Of a stretch of DNA of 64,000 nt, positions 36,045 through 46,447 are shown piece after piece (positions within the stretch are counted from its first letter, which is position 1; every line of letters begins with the position of its first letter). The notes under the pieces are model-generated. The model had not been told where the DNA came from, ran no database searches, and worked only from the letters and a program-made list of their open reading frames with translations. The stretch covers positions 571,001 through 635,000 of the forward strand of contig NZ_JOMJ01000003.1 in assembly GCF_000711295.1 (NCBI RefSeq), written 5' to 3'. The position numbers and the translations under genes were made by a program. The stretch comes from Desulfohalovibrio reitneri. GTDB taxonomy: Bacteria > Desulfobacterota > Desulfovibrionia > Desulfovibrionales > Desulfovibrionaceae.

Positions 36045-37339
36045 GCGTTCTCCTTGGGGGGATCGGGACGGACCAGCACCGCGCCGCCGGAGACGCCCTC
36101 CGGACGGCAGGGCAGCAACTGGCGCGGTGCGGCCCACTCGGGAATTTCGATCAGGCGGCAAGGGGCGAAGGTCGCTTCGCTGCCGGTGCCGGCATCCGGG
36201 TCCTCCAGCACCATCTCCAGATGTCTCATGCCCGCCAGAAAATGCAGAAAATCTTCCTTTTTCGCTTCGGCCAGCTTACGCAGGGCTGCCGCTCTGGCCT
36301 TGGCCTCTGGGCCCGGCACCTGGTCCGGCATGGAAGCGGCCCTTGTGCCGGGCCGCCGGGAATAGGGGAAGACGTGGGCGTAGGTCAAGGGAAGCTCGTC
36401 CGCCGCCGCCAGGGTTTCGGCGAACTCTGCCTCGGTTTCGCCGGGGAATCCGGCGATGAAATCCGCGCCCAACCCCAGAACGGGCACCTCCCGACCGAGC
36501 AGCCGAACGAAGTCGGCCACCGCTTCCGGGGAGGTGTGCCCTCGGTTCATACGGCCCAGTACCGTGGGAGAGAGGCTTTGCAGGGACAGATGCAGGTGGG
36601 GGCAGAGCATGCGGCTGCCAAGGAGGGTGTCCGCCGCTTCCTCCGTGAGCTGGGCCGGGTCCAGGGAGGAGAGGCGCAGCCGGGCGCGTCCGGCCCACTC
36701 CGGGGCCAGCTCGGTCTCCATCTCCCGCACCAGCCGCCACAGCGTCCATTCCGTGCCCCATTCCCTGCCGTAGTGGCGCAGGTTGATGCCGCTGATGACG
36801 ATCTCCCGCAGGCCGCTGGCCAGCAGCCGCCGGGCCTCGGCCACGGCTTCGGCCGGCGGGCGGGAGCGGCTGGGGCCGCGCGTGGAGGGCACCACGCAGT
36901 AGGAGCAGCCGTGGGAGCAGCCGTCCTGCACCTTGAGCAGGGCGCGGGCGCGGGGGGAGTCGGCCAGGGCGAAGTCCGGAAACTCCTTCGGCCCGGGGGC
37001 GGGGGGCGTCTCCGGCCAGGCGGCCAGCCCGGCCTTGCCGCGCTGGGGCACGACCCGCTCCACGCCTTGGATGGCGGCCAGGTCGTCGGGACAGAACTCG
37101 CAGGCGCACCCCGTGACCACCAGGCGCGCCCCGGGGGCCTGACGGGCCAGGGAGCGCAGGGCCGCGCGGGTGTCGGCCACGGCGTTGGCGGTCACGGCGC
37201 AGGAGTTGACCACGATGAGGTCCGCGCCGCCTGGGTCGCCGGCTTCGGTGAAGCCGCGCGCCAGCCAGGATTCGCGCAGGGCCTGGGTCTCGTACTGGTT
37301 GATGCGGCAGCCGAGGGTGCGGATGTGGAAGGCGAACAT
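36041..37339 (-). CDS. mtaB: tRNA t6A37 methylthiotransferase MtaB
   Basis: Radical-SAM methylthiotransferase converting t6A37 to ms2t6A37 in ANN-decoding tRNAs; 432 residues. The N-terminal UPF0004 domain supplies C11, C47 and a third Cys near 78-83 for the auxiliary cluster. The radical SAM domain has C141, C145, C148 (CSHGCSYC). A weak TRAM-like tail follows. The first residues, TLGCRINQYE, are specific to MtaB rather than MiaB or RimO. Confidence 0.9.
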   Translation of the reverse strand: MFAFHIRTLGCRINQYETQALRESWLARGFTEAGDPGGADLIVVNSCAVTANAVADTRAALRSLARQAPGARLVVTGCACEFCPDDLAAIQGVERVVPQRGKAGLAAWPETPPAPGPKEFPDFALADSPRARALLKVQDGCSHGCSYCVVPSTRGPSRSRPPAEAVAEARRLLASGLREIVISGINLRHYGREWGTEWTLWRLVREMETELAPEWAGRARLRLSSLDPAQLTEEAADTLLGSRMLCPHLHLSLQSLSPTVLGRMNRGHTSPEAVADFVRLLGREVPVLGLGADFIAGFPGETEAEFAETLAAADELPLTYAHVFPYSRRPGTRAASMPDQVPGPEAKARAAALRKLAEAKKEDFLHFLAGMRHLEMVLEDPDAGTGSEATFAPCRLIEIPEWAAPRQLLPCRPEGVSGGAVLVRPDPPKENA

Positions 37340-37364
37340 GGATGAAGCGATGCGAGAAGAATGG

Positions 37365-37685
37365 TCAGAGGCTGACGTAGTCTGCCTCGGGGCCGGGACG
37401 CAGGGGACGGGCGAACTGCGCCCCGCAGCTGTCGCCCTTTTTCCAGACCACGGTAAAGGATGCTTCGCACAGCAGGCCGCCCATTGGACCTTCGCAGGAG
37501 GCGATCCGAAGGGTGGCCCCTCTGCGGACGGCCTCGGCCTGCGCGGGGGCGGTGAACTCCAGCCGCAGCCCGTAGGGGCTGAGGTCGCGCACGCGGCATA
37601 CCGCCTCCACGCCGGAGCCGCTGATCACCACTTCGTCCGGCGCGGATACCGGGGTTCGTTGCGCCTTGCGTCGTTCCTCGGCCAT
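37365..37685 (-). CDS. Single PilZ domain protein
   Basis: A 106-residue PilZ domain, a c-di-GMP receptor. Both binding motifs are present: RxxxR (RKAQR in ERRKAQRTP) near residue 6, and DxSxxG (DLSPYG) near residue 34. It probably binds c-di-GMP; downstream target unknown. Its presence, together with the EAL/HDOD protein, shows that c-di-GMP signalling exists in this organism. It sits between mnmA and mtaB with spacings of 21 and 25 bases. Confidence 0.85.
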   Translation of the reverse strand: MAEERRKAQRTPVSAPDEVVISGSGVEAVCRVRDLSPYGLRLEFTAPAQAEAVRRGATLRIASCEGPMGGLLCEASFTVVWKKGDSCGAQFARPLRPGPEADYVSL

Positions 37686-37706
37686 GTCGGTTCCCTTTTC
37701 CGAACC

Positions 37707-38807
37707 CTAGCCCGCGGTCCCGGCCAAGGCAAGCTCGTCCACCACGCCCCCGGCCAAAACCAGGCCCGCCTCGTCATACACGGCCGCGATCTGACCGGGC
37801 GCTGGTGGGGACCGGGGCGTTAGCAGGCTGACGCTGAAGCCGTTCTCCTCCACGTGCACGCGGGCCTGGTTGGCCCGCTGGCGATAACGGCCCTGCACCC
37901 ACAGCTCGTCGGGCCAGAAAGCGGGGTCGAGGTGGTAGACCGGTTCGCGCGCGGTGAAACCAGAGCAGGCCAGATCAGCCTTCGGGCCCACGATGAGGAC
38001 GTTGTCCAGCACCCGCTTTTCCAGCACGTAGAGCGGTTCGCTCCAGGCCACGCCCAGGCCCCGCCGCTGGCCGATTGTGTGCCGCCACAAACCCCTGTGG
38101 CGTCCAACCTCCCGGCCGTCCGCCAGGCGAATAGGTCCCGGGCCGGGCAATTCGTCCGCCCGTGACGCGAGAAAAGCCTTGTAGTCGTCCCCGGGCACGA
38201 AGCAGACTTCCCGGCTTTCCCGCTGCACCACCGGGGCCAGCCTCCGTTCGGCCAGCATGCCGTCCACTTCCGCCTTGCACAGCTCTCCCAGGGGGAAAAG
38301 GACGCGAGGGAGGCTGCTCGGGTCCACCAGGCTCAGAAAGTAGCTCTGTTCGCGGGAAGGGTCCGCGCCACGGGCCAGCAGGGGGCGGCCATGGGGCCCT
38401 TCGGCCATCCGCGCGTAATGGCCCGTGGCCAGCCGGTCCGCTCCCAGTGCCCGCGCCTCGTCCAGCAGCAGGCCGAACTTCACCGACCGGTTGCAACGGC
38501 AGCATGGATTGGGGGTGCGGCCGTTCAGATACTCACGGATGAAGGGGGCCACGATGCGTTCGTGGAAAGCTTGGCGCAGATCGACCACGCGCAGTTCCAC
38601 CCTCAGATCGCCGCACAGGCGGCGCAGCCCGTCGGCCGTGCCCGGCTCCTCCTGGTGGAAGCGGCCGTGCAGGCCGATCACGCGCCAGCCCGCCTCCCGC
38701 AGCATGGCCAGGGCCAGCAGGGAGTCCCGCCCGCCGGAGAGGGCCACGGCGGCCGTCTCCGGCGGGTCGCCCGGTTCAGCCCAGTTCCGGAGCGGGCAGG
38801 CGGCCAA
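37707..38807 (-). CDS. mnmA: tRNA 2-thiouridine(34) synthase MnmA-like protein
   Basis: A 366-residue (from the chosen start) PP-loop ATPase that thiolates U34 of Lys, Glu and Gln tRNAs. The PP-loop reads SGGRDS (residues 24-29) rather than the usual SGGVDS. The catalytic cysteines correspond to C105 ([12 protein letters not shown]) and C202 (REVCFVP). No ATG fits: I chose the TTG at 38807, with GGAG seven bases before, inside the end of gatA. A further in-frame TTG lies at 38855. The reading frame overlaps gatA by about 30 bases. Confidence 0.85.
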   Translation of the reverse strand: MAACPLRNWAEPGDPPETAAVALSGGRDSLLALAMLREAGWRVIGLHGRFHQEEPGTADGLRRLCGDLRVELRVVDLRQAFHERIVAPFIREYLNGRTPNPCCRCNRSVKFGLLLDEARALGADRLATGHYARMAEGPHGRPLLARGADPSREQSYFLSLVDPSSLPRVLFPLGELCKAEVDGMLAERRLAPVVQRESREVCFVPGDDYKAFLASRADELPGPGPIRLADGREVGRHRGLWRHTIGQRRGLGVAWSEPLYVLEKRVLDNVLIVGPKADLACSGFTAREPVYHLDPAFWPDELWVQGRYRQRANQARVHVEENGFSVSLLTPRSPPAPGQIAAVYDEAGLVLAGGVVDELALAGTAG

Positions 38808-40236
38808 GGGCGGACTCCAGGGCGTGGGCCGCGGCCAGCATGGATTCCTCGGCAAAGGCCGGGGCCTGCAGCTGCAACCCGATGGGCAGGCCGGACTCGC
38901 TCCCCAGGCCGGCGGGCAGGCTCATACCGGGCAGCCCGGCCAGGTTGCAGGAGATGGTGTAGATGTCCATGAGGTACATCTTCAGCGGGTCCTGGATGCC
39001 GCCGATGGGGAAGGCCGTGGTGGGGCAGGTGGGACCGGCGATGAGGTCGCACCGCTCGAAGGCCTTGCGGAAGTTGTCCCGGATGAGGCGACGCACCTGG
39101 GCGGCCTTGCGGTAGTAGGCGTCGTAATAGCCCGAGGAGAGCACGTAGGTGCCGATGAGGATGCGGCGTTGGACCTCGTCGCCGAAACCGCTGGAGCGGG
39201 AGCGCAGATACAGCTCCGTCAGTTCCCGGGCCTGCTCATCCCGCAGGCCGTAGCGCACGCCGTCGAAGCGGGCCAGGTTGGAGGAGGCCTCGGCCATGGC
39301 CACGATGTAGTAGGTGGCGATGGCGTAGTCGGTCAGGGGGAGGTCCAGCTCCACGGTGGTGGCGCCCAGTTCCCGGGCGGCGTCCACCGCCTTGCGGCAG
39401 GTTTCGGCCACCTCGTCGTCCGCGCCCTCGCCCCAGTACTGTTTGGGCAGGCCGATGCGAACCCCCTTGAGGTCGTCACGGCGGCAGCGGGCGGGGTCGA
39501 TTGGCTGGACGTTAGGAGCGGAGGTGGAGTCGCGCTCGTCCGGGCCGGAGATGGCCGCGAGCACCCGGGCGGCGTCCTCCACGCAGCGGGTCAGGGGGCC
39601 GATCTGGTCCAGGGAGGAGCCGAAGGCGACCATGCCGTAGCGGGAAACGCGGCCGTAGGTGGGCTTGACTCCCACGGTTCCGCAGAAGGAGGCGGGCAGG
39701 CGGATGGAGCCACCGGTGTCCGTGCCAAGGGCGGCGAAGCACTGCCCCGCGGCCACGGTGGCCCCGGAGCCTCCGGAGGAGCCGCCGGGCACCCGTCCGG
39801 TGTCCCAGGGGTTGGCCGTGGTCTTGTAGGCGGAGTTCTCGGTGGAGGAACCCATGGCGAACTCGTCCATGTTGGCCTTGCCCAGGATGACGGCACCGGC
39901 TTGGCGCAGCTTGGCCACGGCCGTGGCGTCGAAGGGCGGGACGAAGTTCTCCAGGAAGCGGGAGCCGCAGGTGGTGCGCAGCCCCTTGGTGCAGAGCACG
40001 TCCTTGACCACCACGGGCACGCCCCACAGTGGCTTGTCGGGATCATAGCCCGAGGCGTCCAGCTCGCGCGCGGCGTTCAGGGCGCCGTCCTCGTCCACGG
40101 TGAGCAAGGCGTCCAGGGTGGGTTCGGTGGCGGAAATGCGCTCCAGACAGGCGCGGGTGGCGTCCTCGGCGGTGACGTCGCCCGCGGCCAGGGAGTCGTG
40201 CAGTTGGGATACGGGCTGGTGGATGAGTCGGCTCAT
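38776..40236 (-). CDS. gatA: Aspartyl/glutamyl-tRNA amidotransferase subunit A
   Basis: Glutaminase subunit of GatCAB, 486 residues. The amidase triad is K78, S153 or S154 (GGSSGGS) and S177 (GTDTGGSIR). It releases ammonia that GatB uses to transamidate misacylated Asp-tRNA-Asn or Glu-tRNA-Gln. gatC lies nine bases upstream; gatB is not in the window and must be elsewhere. Since a GlnRS gene is present, Asn-tRNA formation is the more likely role. Confidence 0.95.
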   Translation of the reverse strand: MSRLIHQPVSQLHDSLAAGDVTAEDATRACLERISATEPTLDALLTVDEDGALNAARELDASGYDPDKPLWGVPVVVKDVLCTKGLRTTCGSRFLENFVPPFDATAVAKLRQAGAVILGKANMDEFAMGSSTENSAYKTTANPWDTGRVPGGSSGGSGATVAAGQCFAALGTDTGGSIRLPASFCGTVGVKPTYGRVSRYGMVAFGSSLDQIGPLTRCVEDAARVLAAISGPDERDSTSAPNVQPIDPARCRRDDLKGVRIGLPKQYWGEGADDEVAETCRKAVDAARELGATTVELDLPLTDYAIATYYIVAMAEASSNLARFDGVRYGLRDEQARELTELYLRSRSSGFGDEVQRRILIGTYVLSSGYYDAYYRKAAQVRRLIRDNFRKAFERCDLIAGPTCPTTAFPIGGIQDPLKMYLMDIYTISCNLAGLPGMSLPAGLGSESGLPIGLQLQAPAFAEESMLAAAHALESALGRLPAPELG

Positions 40237-40245
40237 GGCTGGGAC

Positions 40246-40521
40246 CTAGACTACCTTGGGAACGATGAAGAATTGGTCGTCGGTGTCGGGCGCGTTGGCC
40301 AGGATGTCCTGTCGGTCGAATTCGCGGCGGACCTCGTCGGGACGCATGGGCGCGGGGTGCTCGGAGGGGGAGTAGAGGGGCTCCACGCCGGAGGTGTCCA
40401 CTTCCCCCAGTTTGTCCATGTACTCCAGCACATCGCCCAGTTGGGCCGCGAACAGGGAGGCCTTGTCCTCGTCCAGCTCCAGCCGGGCCAGCTTGGCTAC
40501 CTGATGCACGTCAATCTTCAT
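40246..40521 (-). CDS. gatC: Aspartyl/glutamyl-tRNA amidotransferase subunit C
   Basis: A 91-residue GatC, which stabilises the GatA-GatB interaction. The VAKLARLELDEDKASLF start and DVLEYMDKLGEVDTSGVEP segment are typical, and the C-terminus ends in the usual FFIVPKVV. Its ATG overlaps the stop of the LpoA-like gene as ATGA. Confidence 0.95.
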   Translation of the reverse strand: MKIDVHQVAKLARLELDEDKASLFAAQLGDVLEYMDKLGEVDTSGVEPLYSPSEHPAPMRPDEVRREFDRQDILANAPDTDDQFFIVPKVV

Positions 40522-42545
40522 GGCGTATCCTTTCGTTGGGCGGACTGGGCCGCCTCCTTCTTTTCCGCTTCGCGCTTTTCCTCGCGCCGTTTGATGAATT
40601 CCTCGTGCCGCTTCCTGATCCGTTCCATGCGGTCGGCCAGCTCTTGCGGGACGACACGTTCCAGGCCGCCGCCCACGGGACGGAAGAGGTGCATTTCCTG
40701 GCTGACACGTCCCTGGGCGTCCCAGTCGAACGGGGCCAGGGCGAATCCCAGGGCCTCCACTTCCGCCAGTTGCTCGTTTACCTCATCCGGGTCGATGGGG
40801 GATGCCAGGGACCCGAGGGCCGAGGCAAGTCGGGCGAAGTCGAACCCCAGGGCGGTCCAGAAGTCGGGCTGGATACCGGCGGCCTCGGCTTCTCGCCGCA
40901 GCCTGTGGGCGGCTCCCCCACCCGCCTCGGGCCACCAGGCCGAAGGCGTTGCGGAGAGCCGGAAGTAGCGTTCCTCCACGTCGCCGCCGTCCACCAGGGC
41001 CTGGCTCCAGAGCTCGGGACCAAGGAAGAGCAGGCGGTCCTCGCCGTAAAAGAAGAAGTGGGGCACAAGCAGTTGAGCCTGAGACCAGCCATCCGGCAGG
41101 AAAACAGCCTTGAAATCCGGCTCCGGGGACGGCGGGCGCTCCCCGGTTTCGGGATCCTTGGGCTTCACCCGCAGCAAGTCGGCCACGCTCTCGCCCCAGG
41201 ACGAAGGGTCCTCCGGCGGATAGCTGGACAGGCCTGTGATGGTGGCGTTGCGGGCGTCCACTGCTTCCCAGAAAACCTGGGAGGCGCGCAGGCCATACTT
41301 TTCGTCAGGGTAGACCACGGCGAAGCGCTCGATGCCCAGATCGTCCACCGCCAGGGAAACCAGGCTGCGGGCTTGGTCGTCCATGGAGCTGAAGAAGCGC
41401 CAGGCGTCCCGGCCCTCCTCCAGCCTGCCTAGGCCGGGCAAAAAGGCGAACACGGCCCGCTGTTCCAGTTGGCCGGACTTTTCCAGTTCCGAGAAAGCGT
41501 CCACGCGGATGGGGCCCCCCACCACGGTGTAGTGGGAGGGCAGATCGGCCAGCCGCTCGGTCCAGCCCTCGGCCGCTGTGTTGATGGCAGCCACCTCCAC
41601 CAGCGCTCCCTCGCGGGAGCGCATCCACTCGGCCAGTCCCGCGCCGCGCAGCACGCTCCATCCCACCTTGGAGAAGCGGCCGGAGAGGGGCAGCAGCAGG
41701 GCAACGCCCGTCTTGGGGATGCCGTATTCCTCCTCGAGTTCGGCGTAGATTTCCAGCCAGGGAGACGGGTCGGCGAACTCCCAGGAGTCCAGCACCGAGC
41801 GCATGATGTTCCAACTCGCGGGCCAGGCCGCGCGGTCGTCCTCCGCCTTGGCCGCGGCCGCCATGAAACGGATGTGGGGGGAGGCGAAAAGCCCGGCCCT
41901 TTCGGGGCGGGCGGCAAGGGCGGCCAATTCCTCCAGTCGCTCCAGGGAAAGGCCCGAGAGCCAATCGAACGCTCGTTTTTCCAGCCAGAGCCGCGTTTCG
42001 CGGTCCGGGGCCATGCCCCACATGCGGGTTAGTAGCCGGGCCGCCCCGGCGTCGTCCGCCAGACGGTGGTAGACCTCGAGAAGGCGTTCCCCGGCGCGCA
42101 GCCGGTAACTCTGGGACAGGGCCATCTCGTCCATAACGCCTTCCAGGTGCAGTCGGAGTTTCTCCGGCTCGTCAGCACGGGTCAGCGCCTTGGTTTTGAA
42201 GGTGTTCCAGCCCGGCTCGGAGCGTGCCTCGGGGCGGGCCTCCGCCCAGCGTTCGAGGCCCCGCAGGGCGCCCTGGGCGTGGTCAGCGCGCAGGGCGCTG
42301 ACCGCATAACGCCGAAGCGCCACTAGCCGCTGGGCCCGGCTTAGGTCCGCCTTGTCCAGCAAGTCCTCGTAGTAGAGTTCGCTCTGGTGGTAGTCGCCGG
42401 CTTCCCAGGCGCGTTCAGCGGCCTGTCGGAGTTCCTCGGCGGCCATGCCGGTGACGGCGGGCTGCCTGGGCGGCGGCTTTTTCTGGCAGGCTGCCAGGGG
42501 AACGGCGAGAAGGGCTATGAGAAGTATGCGGCAGAGTATGGTCAT
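40518..42545 (-). CDS. LpoA-like outer membrane lipoprotein
   Basis: A 675-residue lipoprotein. The signal peptide ends in a clear lipobox (VPLAAC, C20) with Q21 after it, favouring outer membrane sorting. Residues about 30-260 look like TPR-type helices (AWEAGDYHQSELYYEDLLDKA). Residues about 270-610 look like a type 1 periplasmic-binding fold (GVALLLPLSGRFSKVGWSVLRGAGLAE). A charged C-terminal tail follows. This is the overall plan of LpoA, the activator of PBP1A in gammaproteobacteria, but sequence identity cannot be judged here. The ATG at 42545 starts the signal peptide; its ribosome site is weak. Confidence 0.75.
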   Translation of the reverse strand: MTILCRILLIALLAVPLAACQKKPPPRQPAVTGMAAEELRQAAERAWEAGDYHQSELYYEDLLDKADLSRAQRLVALRRYAVSALRADHAQGALRGLERWAEARPEARSEPGWNTFKTKALTRADEPEKLRLHLEGVMDEMALSQSYRLRAGERLLEVYHRLADDAGAARLLTRMWGMAPDRETRLWLEKRAFDWLSGLSLERLEELAALAARPERAGLFASPHIRFMAAAAKAEDDRAAWPASWNIMRSVLDSWEFADPSPWLEIYAELEEEYGIPKTGVALLLPLSGRFSKVGWSVLRGAGLAEWMRSREGALVEVAAINTAAEGWTERLADLPSHYTVVGGPIRVDAFSELEKSGQLEQRAVFAFLPGLGRLEEGRDAWRFFSSMDDQARSLVSLAVDDLGIERFAVVYPDEKYGLRASQVFWEAVDARNATITGLSSYPPEDPSSWGESVADLLRVKPKDPETGERPPSPEPDFKAVFLPDGWSQAQLLVPHFFFYGEDRLLFLGPELWSQALVDGGDVEERYFRLSATPSAWWPEAGGGAAHRLRREAEAAGIQPDFWTALGFDFARLASALGSLASPIDPDEVNEQLAEVEALGFALAPFDWDAQGRVSQEMHLFRPVGGGLERVVPQELADRMERIRKRHEEFIKRREEKREAEKKEAAQSAQRKDTP

Positions 42546-42582
42546 GGGGGAATCGTTTTCGGAACGCTTGGAAAGGTGAAAC

Positions 42583-42615
42583 AAAAAAACCCGGCCCCCT
42601 CCAGAGAGGGCCGGG
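42583..42615 (-). terminator. Rho-independent terminator of dnaK
   Basis: On the minus strand an 8-base stem CCCGGCCC/GGGCCGGG (42615-42608 and 42597-42590) is followed by seven Ts (42589-42583), after the dnaK stop and before the lipoprotein gene. Confidence 0.9.
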
Positions 42616-42657
42616 CAAAGGTATCCGTCTCGCCCCTTCAGGGCAAGTCCGGGAATG

Positions 42658-44580
<1,923 letters not shown>

Positions 44581-44633
44581 TGAGTATCCTCCAAGAGAGC
44601 TGATTTTCGATGCGAAAACGGGATCAAGTCCAC

Positions 44634-44661
44634 CCTATAACCACCTTTTTTTTGGAGTAAA
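44634..44661 (-). promoter_or_regulatory. Possible weak promoter upstream of dnaK
   Basis: On the minus strand TTTACT (44661-44656), 16 bases, TATAGG (44639-44634); both boxes match only four of six positions. A CIRCE operator (TTAGCACTC-N9-GAGTGCTAA) was looked for here and upstream of hrcA and was not seen. Confidence 0.25.
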
Positions 44662-44689
44662 GGGCGGCTAAGGAATTTTTTGCCCTCTT

Positions 44690-45229
44690 TTACTTGGAGA
44701 TGATCACCTTGGCCGGGCGGATGACCCTGTCTTTGAGCTTGTATCCCCGCTGCATGAGGTTGGCCACGCAGTTGGCCGCCACCTCGGCGTTCTCCTCCAC
44801 GCCCACGGCCTCGGCCCAGTTGGGGTCGAACTCGTCGCCCACCTCGCCCACGGGCTCCAGGCCGTAGCGGGAAAGGACGTCGAGGAATACCTTGCGGGTC
44901 ATGTCAACGCCCATGACCAGGTCCTTGCAGGCGTCCACGTTCTGCCCGTGGCACAGGGCCAGTTCCAGGTTGTCCAGCACGGGGAGCAGGTCGGAGACCA
45001 CGCCTTCCACGGCGTACTTGCGGTATTCCTCCTTCTCCCGCTCAAGGCGTTTCTTGGCGTTCTCCAGGTCGGCCAGGGCGCGGACCATCTCGGACTCCGC
45101 GTGGTCCAGTCGGGACTTCAGTTCCTCGACGGATTCCTCGCCGGACTCCTCGGCCTGCTTGGCGGCCTCGGCCCGTTCCTGGGCTTCCTGGGCGAGTTCC
45201 TGTTCGGTGGCGTTCTTGTCGTCGGACAT
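44690..45229 (-). CDS. grpE: Nucleotide exchange factor GrpE
   Basis: A 179-residue GrpE. The N-terminal half is an acidic coiled coil (about residues 1-80), and the C-terminal beta domain contains VLDNLELALCHG and the terminal VGVEENAEVAANCVANLMQRGYKLKDRVIRPAKVIIS in parts. It releases ADP from DnaK. 109 bases separate it from dnaK, with a possible weak promoter. Confidence 0.95.
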   Translation of the reverse strand: MSDDKNATEQELAQEAQERAEAAKQAEESGEESVEELKSRLDHAESEMVRALADLENAKKRLEREKEEYRKYAVEGVVSDLLPVLDNLELALCHGQNVDACKDLVMGVDMTRKVFLDVLSRYGLEPVGEVGDEFDPNWAEAVGVEENAEVAANCVANLMQRGYKLKDRVIRPAKVIISK

Positions 45230-45289
45230 GCTGCGGAAACCTCCATGGGTCGCTTGCGCGGACGGCGCGGCTGAAACCTGGCCATCCGC

Positions 45290-46321
45290 CTAGAATCGTT
45301 GTTGCAGGATGGACGTGATGATGTCCGCGGTGGAGCGCACCACGGGCATGAGTTCGGCGTAATTCATGCGGATGGGCCCGATGAGCCCGACCGCCCCGAG
45401 CCGCTGGCCCTCCACGCTGAAGGGGGAGGCGATGAGGCTGAGGTCGGAGAGCGGGGTCGGTGGCTGGGCCTCGTCCAGGGATACCAGCACCCCGCCGGAC
45501 TCCAGGACGCGGTCCAGGAGGTCGAGGATCTGGGTCTTTTCGTCGAGAATGTCGAGCAGGTCGCGGATGTCCTCGGCCTGGGCGAACTCCGGCTGGGAGA
45601 GAATGTTCACAGTCCCTTCCAGATAGAGGTCGCGCTTCTGGGGTTTGGCCAGGGCCTCGTTGGTCAGATGCAGAGCCTGCCGGATGGAGCGCGACAGGCG
45701 GTGTTTGGCCTCGCGAAGCTCGCGAAGCACAAGGGAGCGGACTTCCGTGACGGTCTTTTCCTCGAACTGGTCGTTGAGGTAGTTTGCGAACCGGGTCAGG
45801 TCGTCCGGCGTGACCGGATTTTCCAACTCCACCAGTTTGTTGTGCACCATGCCGCCCTGCAGGACCAGCGTGACCATGACCATGGTCGGCTTGAAGAGCA
45901 CGAAGTCGATGTGCTTCCAGCGGACATCGGCGTGAACCGGGGGCAGCACCATGCTCACCTGGTGCGACAGCCTGGAGAGCAGTTTGCCGGCGTGGCGGAG
46001 CAGGTCGTCCATTTCCCCGGCTGTCTCCGCGAGGGAGCTTCGGATGGTTTTCCGCTCCTCCTCGGGCAGCGGGGCGAAGCGGATGACCTGGTCCAGGTAG
46101 TAGCGGAAGGCGCGGGCCGTGGGCACCCGGCCGGCCGATGTGTGCGGCTGTTCCAGGTAGCCCTTGTCCGTGAGGTCGGCCATGACGTTGCGCATGGACG
46201 CCGGGGAAAGACCCAGCCCCGAGCGCTTGGAGACCGTGCGCGAGCCGACCGGCTGCGCCGAGTCGATGAAGTGCTCGATGATGGTCGTCAGGATCGACAG
46301 TTCGCGCTCGTTGAGGGACAT
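45290..46321 (-). CDS. hrcA: Heat-inducible transcription repressor HrcA
   Basis: A 343-residue HrcA. The N-terminal winged-helix domain (LTTIIEHFIDSAQPVGSRTVSKRSGLGLSPASMRNVMADL, read in parts) is followed by a GAF-like domain and the typical C-terminal GPIRMNYAELMPVV. Normally it represses heat-shock operons at CIRCE sites. The ATG at 46321 begins the family; the open frame extends upstream without homology. The operon order is hrcA-grpE-dnaK. Confidence 0.95.
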   Translation of the reverse strand: MSLNERELSILTTIIEHFIDSAQPVGSRTVSKRSGLGLSPASMRNVMADLTDKGYLEQPHTSAGRVPTARAFRYYLDQVIRFAPLPEEERKTIRSSLAETAGEMDDLLRHAGKLLSRLSHQVSMVLPPVHADVRWKHIDFVLFKPTMVMVTLVLQGGMVHNKLVELENPVTPDDLTRFANYLNDQFEEKTVTEVRSLVLRELREAKHRLSRSIRQALHLTNEALAKPQKRDLYLEGTVNILSQPEFAQAEDIRDLLDILDEKTQILDLLDRVLESGGVLVSLDEAQPPTPLSDLSLIASPFSVEGQRLGAVGLIGPIRMNYAELMPVVRSTADIITSILQQRF

Positions 46322-46372
46322 GGAACAACCTGGTGAAAAGACGGTTCTCGACAGCATCAAGCCGGTAACAAC

Positions 46373-46390
46373 GCCCATGTGGGCTGTCAA
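46373..46390 (-). promoter_or_regulatory. Palindrome and -35-like box upstream of hrcA
   Basis: A short inverted repeat (GCCCA-TG-TGGGC, 46373-46384) abuts a perfect TTGACA (minus strand, 46390-46385). No clear -10 follows at 16-18 bases. It could be an operator, but the evidence is slight. Confidence 0.25.
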
Positions 46391-46447
46391 GAAGACGGCG
46401 GAGCGGAAAGGTATGCGGCGAAGGCGGAATCGTGTTATGGATTATCC

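Noticed and set aside
44581-46447. CIRCE element near hrcA or dnaK
   Set aside because: No TTAGCACTC-N9-GAGTGCTAA-like sequence could be seen; reported as an absence instead.
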